From the NCBI GenBank assembly GCA_017468435.1, contig JAFUIP010000013.1, positions 1-64,000 of the forward strand: a stretch of DNA of 64,000 bases, written 5' to 3'. The stretch's first letter is position 1. Every line of letters begins with the position of its first letter. Position numbers and translations under genes: made by a program. Below are positions 42,332-51,546 of the stretch, in pieces. Source of the DNA: Bacteroidales bacterium. Its GTDB lineage: Bacteria; Bacteroidota; Bacteroidia; Bacteroidales; UBA1402. Under the pieces are notes generated by a model that made no database searches, was not told where the DNA came from, and saw only the letters and a program-made list of their open reading frames with translations.

Positions 42332-44809
42332 ATGAGTCGCTTAAAGAATTTCAAGAATTTGATTCTTAGTGTCTTGGCCCTTTCTCTGTCGGGTGTTTTT
42401 TCATCTTGTCAACATCAGATGAAGGAATACTACGAAGAACCGGAATGGCTGAAAGGCAGTATCTACGAAATCTTGCAGGAGCGAGGCGAATACGATCTGT
42501 TTTTGCAAGGTGTCGATACCTGTCAGTACACGGCTTTGCTGAAAGGTCGCAGCATCCTTACGGTGATGGCGCCCACAGATTCTTCGCTTTCCGCTTATTT
42601 GCAGAAACATTACGGATGCACCGACTGGTCGTTGGTGCCTGTTGGTGAAGTGAAAAAACTCATCGGTTTCCATGTGTTGTATTATGCTCTCGACCAGAGC
42701 AAGTTGAGCAATTTCCGTCCGAGGGAAGGCGATGGAGCCACGGCCGAAGAATTGGAAAAGAACGCCGGATTGTACTACAAGTTCCGCACGCGTAGCCAGG
42801 ATGCGCCTGAAAAACTGACCGTGAACCGTTGGATGAACGGCGAGGTAATCGACACTACTGCCAAGGAAGTGGATGTGTATCATTTGGAACGCTTCATTCC
42901 TGTGTTTTCTTCGCAAATGTTCCAGACCAAGCTTATTGATGCCAAGAGCAATTACGAATATTTCTTCCCCGAAAGCGAATGGCGCAGCGGCAATGCTTTC
43001 AATGTTTGCGATGCCGTGGTGGAAGAAATGGAAGTGATTGCCAAGAATGGTTATATCTACTTTGTCGATAGGGTCATCGAGCCTTTGGAAACCATTCACA
43101 AGGAACTGAAGAGCAACGAAGATTACAGCATGTACCTGAGTTTCTTCGATAAATACGCTTATTACGCACAAGAAGAAAACTTGACCACCCTTTATGGCGG
43201 TGGTAGCACCACGTATTGGGAATGTCTGTATGAAAGGGCTTCCGGAAAGTTTACCTTGCCCAATATTGCCCAGGAATGGCCGGTGAGCGACTATAGCCAG
43301 ATGTCCATATTGTCTTACACTTCGAATACGCTGTTCGCACCTACCAACGATGCTTTCATCGAATTCTACAAGTCTTATTGGGGTATCGACGAAAAAACGG
43401 GTTATCCTGCCGAAGTTTGCTACGATTCCGTATCGGCCGATGCCATTGCCTATCTGTTGAGCAACTCATTCTACGAAGGTTCTTTGGTATTCCCCGACGA
43501 AATTGAAAGAGGCGATATCATCAATGCTTTCACCAAGACGCCTATCATGTTCGATTTGAACGATGTGCCCGAAGAAAACCGTAAGATGTGCGTGAACGGT
43601 GCTTTGTACGGATTGGATAAAATCACGCCTCCAGCCGTATTCGGTACGGTGACGGGTCCGGCTTACCAATACAAGCGCTACAGCACTTTCCTGAAGATGC
43701 TTACCAATTCGGGTATGGAAAATACGCTCACTTCCGATGCCGTGAGCTATATCATGCTCTATCCCAACAACGATCAATTGGCTTCCAACTACATTTGGTA
43801 CGATGCCGCCAGCGACAAAATCAAAAATGGCTTGGTGGGCGATGCGACTCAGCCTAACTTGGGCTCTGCCGACCAGACGAAATATGTCAATGCGCACATT
43901 ATCAGTGTAGAAAACAAGCATCCTTTGACCGCCAACGGCGATATTCAGGTGATGCGAACGCTCTCTCCCGACTACAAGCTCTATTGGTATATGAATGCCG
44001 AAGGCAAGATTACCAACAGCTTCAAGTACAACGAATTGATTCAATATGCGGGTCATAATACCATCACCAAGGATTCTATCTATACCGATATCCAGGAATT
44101 GACTTTCCGCGATGAGGCTTGGGTGAATGGTCATTGCTATGAATACGATACGCAAAACAGCACCTTCCTGTTGCCCGGTTCCAATGCCGAGGCTGTCATC
44201 CAGAATTTCGTGCCTTTCATGTGGTTGCATCGTAACGACGAAGGCACACTCTTCCAAGGCTTTATCAAGGTGCTCGGATTGGCCAACCTTATCGACGAAG
44301 AATCCATGACCATGAACTATATGACCGAAAACTGTCTGATGCTCATTCCCACCACCGAGGCTATCAAGCAAGCCATCGTGGCCGGCGAGTTTCCGCACTT
44401 GAGCGTTCCGCAGGGCACCTTGGCCGAAGATCCTGCTTTCTGGGATTTGGTGGTGGCTCCCGCCGACGAAACGCCTGCACAAGACAGTTTGCAGCATTAT
44501 ATGTTGTCTTATTTCTTGCCCGAAAGCATGTCTCCCGCCTTGGATTATCCTTATTATAAATGGGGCATCGATATTGAAGCCGACGGCGGTTATGCCTCTA
44601 TTGCCGATATTTCCGGAGAAATGGCAGCTCTTGTCTATGTAAATATTTACGATAAAGGAAATGATGGTCTGACGGCCAAGGTACAGGGAATGGATAAAGA
44701 AGTTCCTTTCCACGGCGCTTACGATTACCTGCCTTTCGTTTTCGATGATGGTTGTGTGCATTTCCTCGATGGTATTTTCGAAGACAAATGGCCTCACGAT
44801 ATTCAATAA
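42332..44809 (+). CDS. Multi-FAS1 (fasciclin) surface lipoprotein A
   Basis: 825 residues with a lipoprotein signal (VFSSC, Cys26). Several fasciclin-like units are visible from their two typical landmarks: an NTLFAPTNDAF-type H1 motif (about 73 as LTVMAPTDSSL, about 332, and a degenerate LMLIPTTEAI near 669) and a GYIYFVDRVI or VHFLDGI-type end (about 240, 415 and 810). FAS1 domains usually mediate adhesion or ligand contact; there is no enzymatic motif. It is first in the operon, 19 bp before SusC. In Bacteroidetes such lipoproteins often accompany SusCD pairs, but their ligands are undefined. Surface exposure is likely but not proven. Confidence 0.85.
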   Translation: MSRLKNFKNLILSVLALSLSGVFSSCQHQMKEYYEEPEWLKGSIYEILQERGEYDLFLQGVDTCQYTALLKGRSILTVMAPTDSSLSAYLQKHYGCTDWSLVPVGEVKKLIGFHVLYYALDQSKLSNFRPREGDGATAEELEKNAGLYYKFRTRSQDAPEKLTVNRWMNGEVIDTTAKEVDVYHLERFIPVFSSQMFQTKLIDAKSNYEYFFPESEWRSGNAFNVCDAVVEEMEVIAKNGYIYFVDRVIEPLETIHKELKSNEDYSMYLSFFDKYAYYAQEENLTTLYGGGSTTYWECLYERASGKFTLPNIAQEWPVSDYSQMSILSYTSNTLFAPTNDAFIEFYKSYWGIDEKTGYPAEVCYDSVSADAIAYLLSNSFYEGSLVFPDEIERGDIINAFTKTPIMFDLNDVPEENRKMCVNGALYGLDKITPPAVFGTVTGPAYQYKRYSTFLKMLTNSGMENTLTSDAVSYIMLYPNNDQLASNYIWYDAASDKIKNGLVGDATQPNLGSADQTKYVNAHIISVENKHPLTANGDIQVMRTLSPDYKLYWYMNAEGKITNSFKYNELIQYAGHNTITKDSIYTDIQELTFRDEAWVNGHCYEYDTQNSTFLLPGSNAEAVIQNFVPFMWLHRNDEGTLFQGFIKVLGLANLIDEESMTMNYMTENCLMLIPTTEAIKQAIVAGEFPHLSVPQGTLAEDPAFWDLVVAPADETPAQDSLQHYMLSYFLPESMSPALDYPYYKWGIDIEADGGYASIADISGEMAALVYVNIYDKGNDGLTAKVQGMDKEVPFHGAYDYLPFVFDDGCVHFLDGIFEDKWPHDIQ

Positions 44810-44828
44810 CACTTAAACACGCAAAAAG

Positions 44829-47800
44829 ATGAAAATGATCAAGAAACTTTCTATGATGCTGTTGATGGTGTTAATGACTATCTCAGCTTATGCGCAAGGA
44901 AACGTACTGACAGGTACGGTCTATGAAATATTTGATGGCAAACAAGAACCTTGTATGGGTGTGAACGTGGCTGTGGTAAATGCACAAAACCGTCTGTTGA
45001 CGGGTGTTACCACCGATATCAATGGTCAGTATGCCATCCGTATGCCGGCCGGCGAAAATCTTACCTTGCTGTATTCTTTCATTGGTTTGGTACCGCAACG
45101 TATTGCTTACACCGGACAGAAAACCCAGGATGTGGTGATGAAGGAAGATGCCAAGGCGCTTGGAGAAGTGGTGATTGCTCAGGAGCGTACCTACCGTTCG
45201 GAATTGGGTGTGTCGGAACGTGCCTTTACTGGTTCGAGCCAGCGTATCTCCATGGACGAAGTGATGGAATCTTTGCCGGTGAACTCGGTAGAAGAAGCCC
45301 TTCAGGGTCAGTTGGCCGGTGTGGATATTCTTACCAGCGGTGACCCCGGTGCCAAAGGTTCTATTCGTATTCGTGGTACGGCCACGCTCAACTCCAATGC
45401 CGATCCGCTTATCATCATCAACGGAGTGCCTTACAATACCGATATCGACGACGATTTCAACTTTGCCACGGCCAGTACCGAAGACTTTGCCGACATGTTG
45501 GCCTTGAACCCCAACGATATCGAAAACATCGAAGTATTGAAGGATGCTGCTTCTACGGCTATTTACGGTACCAAGGGTGCCAACGGTGTGTTGCTCATTA
45601 CCACCAAACGCGGTGCCAAGGGTAAACCTCAATTCGTATTCAGCCATAAATCTACTTTGAAGATGGAGCCGGAATCCATTCCCATGCTCACGGGCGACGA
45701 ATACACGGCCTTCATGCAGGATGCCATCTGGAATACGGCCAATGCCCGTGGTCTGGATGCTTCCGGCGATTTGCTCAATATGTTGTTCAGCGAAAAATCG
45801 TACGCCATCGGCTATCAGCCCGACTGGAGCTATTTTGACGAATACAACACCAACACCGATTGGTTGGGCGAAATCCGCAAGAATGCTTACTCTACCGACA
45901 ACAACTTCTCTATGAGTGGTGGTGGCGACCGTGCAACCTATCGTTTCTCTTTGGGTTGGACCATGGAAGACGGTACCACCCGCAACAACGACTTGCAGCG
46001 TCTTACTTCCAGCTTGCGCATCGGTTACAACTTCTCCGACCGCATGAACGTGAACGCCGAGTTTACCTATTCGGATACGAACAACGATCAGACCTATATG
46101 TCAACTTCGAGCCTTCGCTCCGAAGCGCAGCGCAAGATGCCCAACAAGTCTCCGTATTATATCAACGACGAAACCAAGGAACCAACGGATATTTATTTTA
46201 CCTATCAGGATGAGAATGAATTCCAGGGCGCTTTCAACGGTAGCAAGAACTTCCATCCCATCGCCATGGTGGACGAAAGTTTCAACAAAACCAATACCAA
46301 GGAAGAGAAAATCACCATCAGTCCTACTTATACCATCCTTTGGAACGAAAACCAACAACCTATTTTGCGTTACCAGGGTTATGTGTCTATGAAGTTTAAA
46401 ACGGTGAAATCGCGCAAGTTCCTGCCTCAGGAGGCTACCGGTGTGAATATCGAAAACGAGAACTCAAATTACAGCTACGATGGTTACACCAACAACTTCT
46501 CTTTGCAGTCGGAAACCAAATTGCTTTACAACCAAAGCTTTGCCGACGACCAGCATCAGTTGGTGGGAGCAGCCATCTGGCGTACCACGCAATCGACGGG
46601 TTCTACGTATGCCACAGAAGTATATGGTGTTGCTTCCAGCGGCATGGGCGATCCGGTGACCGGTGGTACTATCTCTGCCGGCTCTTTGAACTCCGGCACC
46701 AGCGATGCGCGTACCTTGTCGGGCATTGCCAACCTCAACTACACCATGTTCCGTTGGATTACCTTGAACGGTACCTGGAACTACGAAGGTAACTCAGCTT
46801 TGAGCCAGGACAATCGTTGGGCGCTCTTCCAGTCGTATGGCGGTGCTTTGAACTTGCAAGATTTTGAACCTGTTCAGCTTTGGACCTCGGAATGGCTGTC
46901 GCAAGCCAAACTGCGTGTGAGCTGGGGTCAGTCGGGTAAGGCTCCTTCGGGCACTTCGCCCTATGTGGGTACTTACACGGCCCTCACCGACAAGTACGGA
47001 ACCATGACGCCTGTGGTGCCCAACAATATGCAGCTCAATAAGTTGAAATGGGAAACCTCGGAAGAATGGAACTATGGTTTCGACTTGGGCTTGTGGCAAG
47101 ACCGCATTAAAATGACTTTCGATTATTATAGCAAAACCACCACCGACCTCTTGCAGAAGAGTGTGAAGGTGGCCAGTACCTCGGCCTTCTCCAGCATTGC
47201 CTACACCAACTCCGGCTCTTTGAGAAACGAAGGTTGGGAATACCGCATCGACTGGCGCATCCACGAAAGCAAGGATTGGCGTTGGAACATGGACTTCAAC
47301 ATCAACCGCAACGTGAACACCATTTTGGAAGTGCCCGACAATATTGCCATGGAAACTTATTCCTTCAAGAATGGCCAATATGCGCAGAAGATTTTGGCCG
47401 GTACGCCCGTAGGTTCTTTCTTCGGTTATCGTTACTTGGGTGTTTACCAAAACCTGGAAGATACTTATGCCAAGGACGACGAAGGCCGCGTGATGCGCGA
47501 TTTGCTGGGTAATCCGGTGGTAATGAAGAACGGTACTTACACTTGCTATCCTGGTGACGCCATGTACCAGGATATCAACTACGACGGTACCATAGACGAA
47601 AACGATATCGTGTACTTGGGCAACTGCAATCCCGTGGTGACCGGTGGTGCAGGTCTTACCGCCCGCTACAAGAAAATGTCGATGACCATGCGTTTCCACT
47701 ATCGTCTGGGACAGAAAATCATCAACCAGGCCCGTATGAATAACGAAGCCATGTACAACTCCGACAATCAGTCTAAATCGGTGTTGCGTCGTTGGCGTAG

Positions 47801-48125
47801 TGAAGGCGACCAGACGGATATTCCACGCGCTTTGTACAATTATGGTTTGAACTACCTGGGTAGCGACCGCTTCGTGGAAGACTGTTCGTATATTCGTTTG
47901 CAGACCGTTTCTTTCAACTATGCGCTGCCGAAATCATTTGCCGAAAAAATCAAGGCAAGTTCGGCCAGCATGTTCCTGACCTGCTACGACTTGTTTACGC
48001 TGACCAATTACAAGGGTCAAGACCCGGAAGTGACATTGCCTACTTCTGTGACGGCTTTGGCAAAGGATAATTCTTCTACGCCTCGAAGCCATCGTTATGC
48101 AGTGGGTTTGACTGTTAAATTTTAA
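44829..48125 (+). CDS. SusC/RagA-family TonB-dependent outer-membrane transporter 1
   Basis: 1098 residues with a signal peptide (about 1-22, ending AYAQG). A carboxypeptidase-regulatory-like domain (about 25-105) is followed by a TonB-box-like acidic region, the plug (SVEEALQGQLAGVDILT, SIRIRGTATLN, IENIEVLKDAASTAIYG) and a 22-strand barrel rich in aromatic-ended beta strands. The C-terminus ends in an aromatic (VGLTVKF). It would take up a ligand delivered by the SusD partner encoded 12 bp downstream. The substrate cannot be read from sequence. Confidence 0.95.
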   Translation: MKMIKKLSMMLLMVLMTISAYAQGNVLTGTVYEIFDGKQEPCMGVNVAVVNAQNRLLTGVTTDINGQYAIRMPAGENLTLLYSFIGLVPQRIAYTGQKTQDVVMKEDAKALGEVVIAQERTYRSELGVSERAFTGSSQRISMDEVMESLPVNSVEEALQGQLAGVDILTSGDPGAKGSIRIRGTATLNSNADPLIIINGVPYNTDIDDDFNFATASTEDFADMLALNPNDIENIEVLKDAASTAIYGTKGANGVLLITTKRGAKGKPQFVFSHKSTLKMEPESIPMLTGDEYTAFMQDAIWNTANARGLDASGDLLNMLFSEKSYAIGYQPDWSYFDEYNTNTDWLGEIRKNAYSTDNNFSMSGGGDRATYRFSLGWTMEDGTTRNNDLQRLTSSLRIGYNFSDRMNVNAEFTYSDTNNDQTYMSTSSLRSEAQRKMPNKSPYYINDETKEPTDIYFTYQDENEFQGAFNGSKNFHPIAMVDESFNKTNTKEEKITISPTYTILWNENQQPILRYQGYVSMKFKTVKSRKFLPQEATGVNIENENSNYSYDGYTNNFSLQSETKLLYNQSFADDQHQLVGAAIWRTTQSTGSTYATEVYGVASSGMGDPVTGGTISAGSLNSGTSDARTLSGIANLNYTMFRWITLNGTWNYEGNSALSQDNRWALFQSYGGALNLQDFEPVQLWTSEWLSQAKLRVSWGQSGKAPSGTSPYVGTYTALTDKYGTMTPVVPNNMQLNKLKWETSEEWNYGFDLGLWQDRIKMTFDYYSKTTTDLLQKSVKVASTSAFSSIAYTNSGSLRNEGWEYRIDWRIHESKDWRWNMDFNINRNVNTILEVPDNIAMETYSFKNGQYAQKILAGTPVGSFFGYRYLGVYQNLEDTYAKDDEGRVMRDLLGNPVVMKNGTYTCYPGDAMYQDINYDGTIDENDIVYLGNCNPVVTGGAGLTARYKKMSMTMRFHYRLGQKIINQARMNNEAMYNSDNQSKSVLRRWRSEGDQTDIPRALYNYGLNYLGSDRFVEDCSYIRLQTVSFNYALPKSFAEKIKASSASMFLTCYDLFTLTNYKGQDPEVTLPTSVTALAKDNSSTPRSHRYAVGLTVKF

Positions 48126-48137
48126 TGCCCCTTAGAG

Positions 48138-49730
48138 ATGAAAAAGATATATGTATTGTTATTGAGTGTTGTCTTGCTCCTGGCTTCTTGTTCGGAATTT
48201 CTGAACGTGACGCCCGAAAACTCGCAAGTGGCCGACGATTATTGGCGCACGCAGCAAGACGTGGAAAATGTGTTGATAGGTGGTTATTATTACCTGCGCT
48301 CTACCGTGGTCGATTACCTCATTCCTTGGGGAGAATGTCGCGCGGGATTGGTGTACAACGCCAAGTCCAACACCCGTTTGCAGACCTGGCAAATGCAGGC
48401 TACCAATACTTCGCTCTGCGATTGGTCCACCTTCTACAAGATTATCAACGTGGCCAACACCGTTCTGGCCCGTGCAGACGAGGCTTGTCAGAACGACGAG
48501 ACCTATACCGAAGCCGCACGCAACAGCCACTACAGCGAAGCTTATTTCTTGCGTGCCCTCAGCTACTTCTATTTAGTGAGAAACTTCCGCGACGTGCCCC
48601 TTTTGCTCGAAGCTTACGAAGACGATAATGTGGTGATCAATGTGCCGAAGACTTCGGAAGATACCATCCTGACTCAAATCAAGGCCGATATCATAGCTGC
48701 TTTGGAAACCGGAGCCGCCAAGGAAAATTTTGCCACTACTTGGGAAACCAAAGGTCGTGCCACCCGTTGGGCTTTGTATGCGCTCATGGCCGATGTCTGC
48801 CTGTGGAAAGGCGACTATGCCGATGCCATCACTTACAGCGATTTTATCTTGAATGCCACCAGCGTGAACGCGCCCCGATTCATGTCAACGCCCAGCCGCT
48901 CGGTGTTCATGTCAATGTTTAATCCGGGCAACAGCAACGAATCTATCTTCGAACTGCAATGGAACCAGGAAGAAAACCAGAGCAACAACCTGCCCATTCT
49001 TTTTGATAACGATCCCGACGCTACGCCCGATGCTACATACGTGGTGTCTGAAGGTGCCTGCGCCGATTTCGTGAACGAATACATCGAAATCTTGGGCGAC
49101 GAATTCGAAGAAGGCGTGCCGGCTACCAAGGAATCTCCCAGAACCTATCGTGCTTCTTTCTCGCCCAAGGAAGGTGAGGGTATTTCTCGCGGTATGTCAA
49201 GAGGTTATGTGTGGAAATACATTGGCTCGACCACCGAAGATAAAAAGCGTACCACCAACTATTACGATCCTAACTTCATCATCTACCGCGTGGCCGATGT
49301 CATTCTGATGAAGGCTGAAGCTTGTCTTTTGGTAGATGGTGGCGAACCTACGGCCGAACATAAATTGGAAGCCGTGAAGCTGATCAACCAGATTCGTCGT
49401 CGTGCTGCCATCGACGATTTCTGCGACGAGGATTTGTTGATGGTGGAATTGTATTCACAAGAAGAATTGCTCAGCGAGGTGCTGGATCAGCGTAAGCTCG
49501 AATTCCTGGGCGAAGGCAAAATCTGGTACGATATGCTGCGTATGGGCCGCGCCAACAACAACCAATACAAGAACTCCTTGCTGGTGGAACAGGTGCTCAA
49601 CTACAACTCTTGTGCCAGCATCTCTTGGTTAAAATCGGTGCTTACTTCCGACAATGCGCTCTTCCTGCCCATCATGAGCACGGAATTGGAACGCAACGAC
49701 AAATTGATTCAGAATCCTTATTATAAATAA
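48138..49730 (+). CDS. SusD/RagB-family nutrient-binding lipoprotein 1
   Basis: 530 residues with a lipobox (LLASC, Cys18). The SusD N-terminal pattern is clear (SEFLNVTPENSQVADDYWRTQQDVENVL), followed by helical TPR-like repeats and the conserved C-terminal region (LLSEVLDQRKLEFLGEGKIWYDMLRMGR), ending in IQNPYYK. It forms a lid over the upstream SusC. The second gene of the first SusCD pair, it is followed after 6 bp by a FAS1 lipoprotein. Confidence 0.95.
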   Translation: MKKIYVLLLSVVLLLASCSEFLNVTPENSQVADDYWRTQQDVENVLIGGYYYLRSTVVDYLIPWGECRAGLVYNAKSNTRLQTWQMQATNTSLCDWSTFYKIINVANTVLARADEACQNDETYTEAARNSHYSEAYFLRALSYFYLVRNFRDVPLLLEAYEDDNVVINVPKTSEDTILTQIKADIIAALETGAAKENFATTWETKGRATRWALYALMADVCLWKGDYADAITYSDFILNATSVNAPRFMSTPSRSVFMSMFNPGNSNESIFELQWNQEENQSNNLPILFDNDPDATPDATYVVSEGACADFVNEYIEILGDEFEEGVPATKESPRTYRASFSPKEGEGISRGMSRGYVWKYIGSTTEDKKRTTNYYDPNFIIYRVADVILMKAEACLLVDGGEPTAEHKLEAVKLINQIRRRAAIDDFCDEDLLMVELYSQEELLSEVLDQRKLEFLGEGKIWYDMLRMGRANNNQYKNSLLVEQVLNYNSCASISWLKSVLTSDNALFLPIMSTELERNDKLIQNPYYK

Positions 49731-49736
49731 GCCGCG

Positions 49737-51536
49737 ATGAAAAAGTTAGTAATTTTTACCTTGATACTCTGTCTGATGGCTTGTACCGACCCCTTTGCCG
49801 GACAACCTTTCATTACGCCGACAGAAATTGAAAACGAGATGACCTGTACTACTTTGCTGGAACATCGTAGCGAGGATTTCTCCATTTGGATCGAACTGTT
49901 GCGCTATGCCGACTATTACAATGGGTTGAAAGACGTGACAGCTTCCATTACTTTGTTTGCGCCTACCAACGAGGCTATGCGGGAATTCCTGCAATGGCAG
50001 GGCGTGGAAAAGGTGCAAGACTTGGATTTGACTTATGCCCGTTATGTGGTGCAGAATCATATTTTGAATGGCGCCAAAATCAACAGCGAAACCTTCATCA
50101 ACTTTGCGGTGGATGCCGAGCCTTTGCAGGTGCAGAGTTTGTTCAACGCTTACCTGAAGCCTACTTTCGGCCGTACCATCACCGAAGTGGACGATGCCGA
50201 ACGTACGGACGAAATCTTGGATGAAGAAACCTTGTTCATCAACAATCAGGCAGCCGTGCAACCTCGCGACAGCGGTGGTGTGCGCTTTACGGAAGCCTCC
50301 AACGCCATCATCTACTACATGGACGACGTTATCCGTCCTTTGGCCGAAACCATGGTCGATAAACTGGAAGAACAAGGCGAATATACCATTTTTGCGGCTG
50401 CCTGCCGTGAATCGGGCTACGACAAAGTGGTGGAAAAGGTGCGCGATACCATCCGTATTCAGGGCGGAGGCTACACCATTCAAGATTATCGTTTCACTTG
50501 TTTTGCGCCCAGCGACGATGCTATGGCTGCTGCCAACATTCATTCCTTGGACGATTTGAAAGCCCGCTGCCGCGCAGAATTGCCTCAGGCAGGCGACTCG
50601 GCGCTGTATCAGTATGTGAAGTATCATTTCTTCGATCAGGCTTACACCAAGGAACAATTCTGCAAGTTCAACAGTGTGGACGAAACCCTCATTTACGATA
50701 CGCAGTTGGATGGTCAGGTGATTATCTGCCGCAACGATACGGTAGATTATGCAGTGCCCATGCTCAACGATAAGGCTAAGTTTGTTCGTTCCAACATCGA
50801 AGCCCGCAACGGTTACATTCACAAGATGGACTACTATCTGCCTGTGTTCGAACCCGAACCTGTTACCATCAAATGGGACTTCTGCAACTCTTCCGATATC
50901 ATTGCCATTGTCAATGCTTATGGCGCTTCCAGAAGTTTGGGTAATTTGTTTACATCGGCTCTTACCAACAAGGAAGAAAAGGTGGATCTTTCGGACATGC
51001 ACCGCGATGGCGATTTTGGCCCCGTGAGCAGCTTTACGTACCAAGCCAATACGGCCAAGGCAAGCTACTCCAACTATCGTGCCGTGGGTTTTACCAAGTG
51101 TAAATATCTGAAGTCGAGTGATAAAACGAATAATACCTATGGCGCTTACATGAACAACTTGCTCAACCTTAACTTAGGTTATGCCGGCTGGATTCAGTTC
51201 AAGACGCCCACCATCATCAAGGGAAAATACAAAGTGACCTTGCATTATGCTTCGGACGTTACCATGAAAGATTTCCATTCGGCCGGTTCGCTTACCAAGT
51301 TCCAGTTCGATCCCGAGCTCGGCAAGAGCGAATGGACCAAGAATGCCCAGGTATATAAGGGTTTGCCCACCAAAGGCATGATGTATTGCAGTGCCGATTT
51401 AGTTTTGTTCGAAGAAATTGAATTTGACAGTTCCAACAGACATCTCTTTAAGGCTATCATGTTGGATATCAATGCGAAGACGAATAGCGTTTATCACCAG
51501 ATGTGGGATTATCTTTTGTTTGAACCTATCAAATAA
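49737..51536 (+). CDS. FAS1 surface lipoprotein B
   Basis: 599 residues with a lipobox (CLMAC, Cys16). Two FAS1 domains are recognisable: the first has ITLFAPTNEAM (about 75) and IIYYMDDVIRPLAE (about 188), the second FTCFAPSDDAM (about 250) and GYIHKMDYYLPV (about 357). The C-terminal 220 residues are beta-rich (YAGWIQFKTPTIIKGKYKV) and may be a ligand-binding jelly-roll; that is inference. It probably sits on the cell surface next to the SusCD complex. Confidence 0.85.
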   Translation: MKKLVIFTLILCLMACTDPFAGQPFITPTEIENEMTCTTLLEHRSEDFSIWIELLRYADYYNGLKDVTASITLFAPTNEAMREFLQWQGVEKVQDLDLTYARYVVQNHILNGAKINSETFINFAVDAEPLQVQSLFNAYLKPTFGRTITEVDDAERTDEILDEETLFINNQAAVQPRDSGGVRFTEASNAIIYYMDDVIRPLAETMVDKLEEQGEYTIFAAACRESGYDKVVEKVRDTIRIQGGGYTIQDYRFTCFAPSDDAMAAANIHSLDDLKARCRAELPQAGDSALYQYVKYHFFDQAYTKEQFCKFNSVDETLIYDTQLDGQVIICRNDTVDYAVPMLNDKAKFVRSNIEARNGYIHKMDYYLPVFEPEPVTIKWDFCNSSDIIAIVNAYGASRSLGNLFTSALTNKEEKVDLSDMHRDGDFGPVSSFTYQANTAKASYSNYRAVGFTKCKYLKSSDKTNNTYGAYMNNLLNLNLGYAGWIQFKTPTIIKGKYKVTLHYASDVTMKDFHSAGSLTKFQFDPELGKSEWTKNAQVYKGLPTKGMMYCSADLVLFEEIEFDSSNRHLFKAIMLDINAKTNSVYHQMWDYLLFEPIK

Positions 51537-51546
51537 TTGAGTGCGT

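Noticed and set aside
48125-48628. Alternative open frame starting at the SusC stop
   Set aside because: It is out of frame with the clear SusD lipoprotein signal at 48138 and has no motif.
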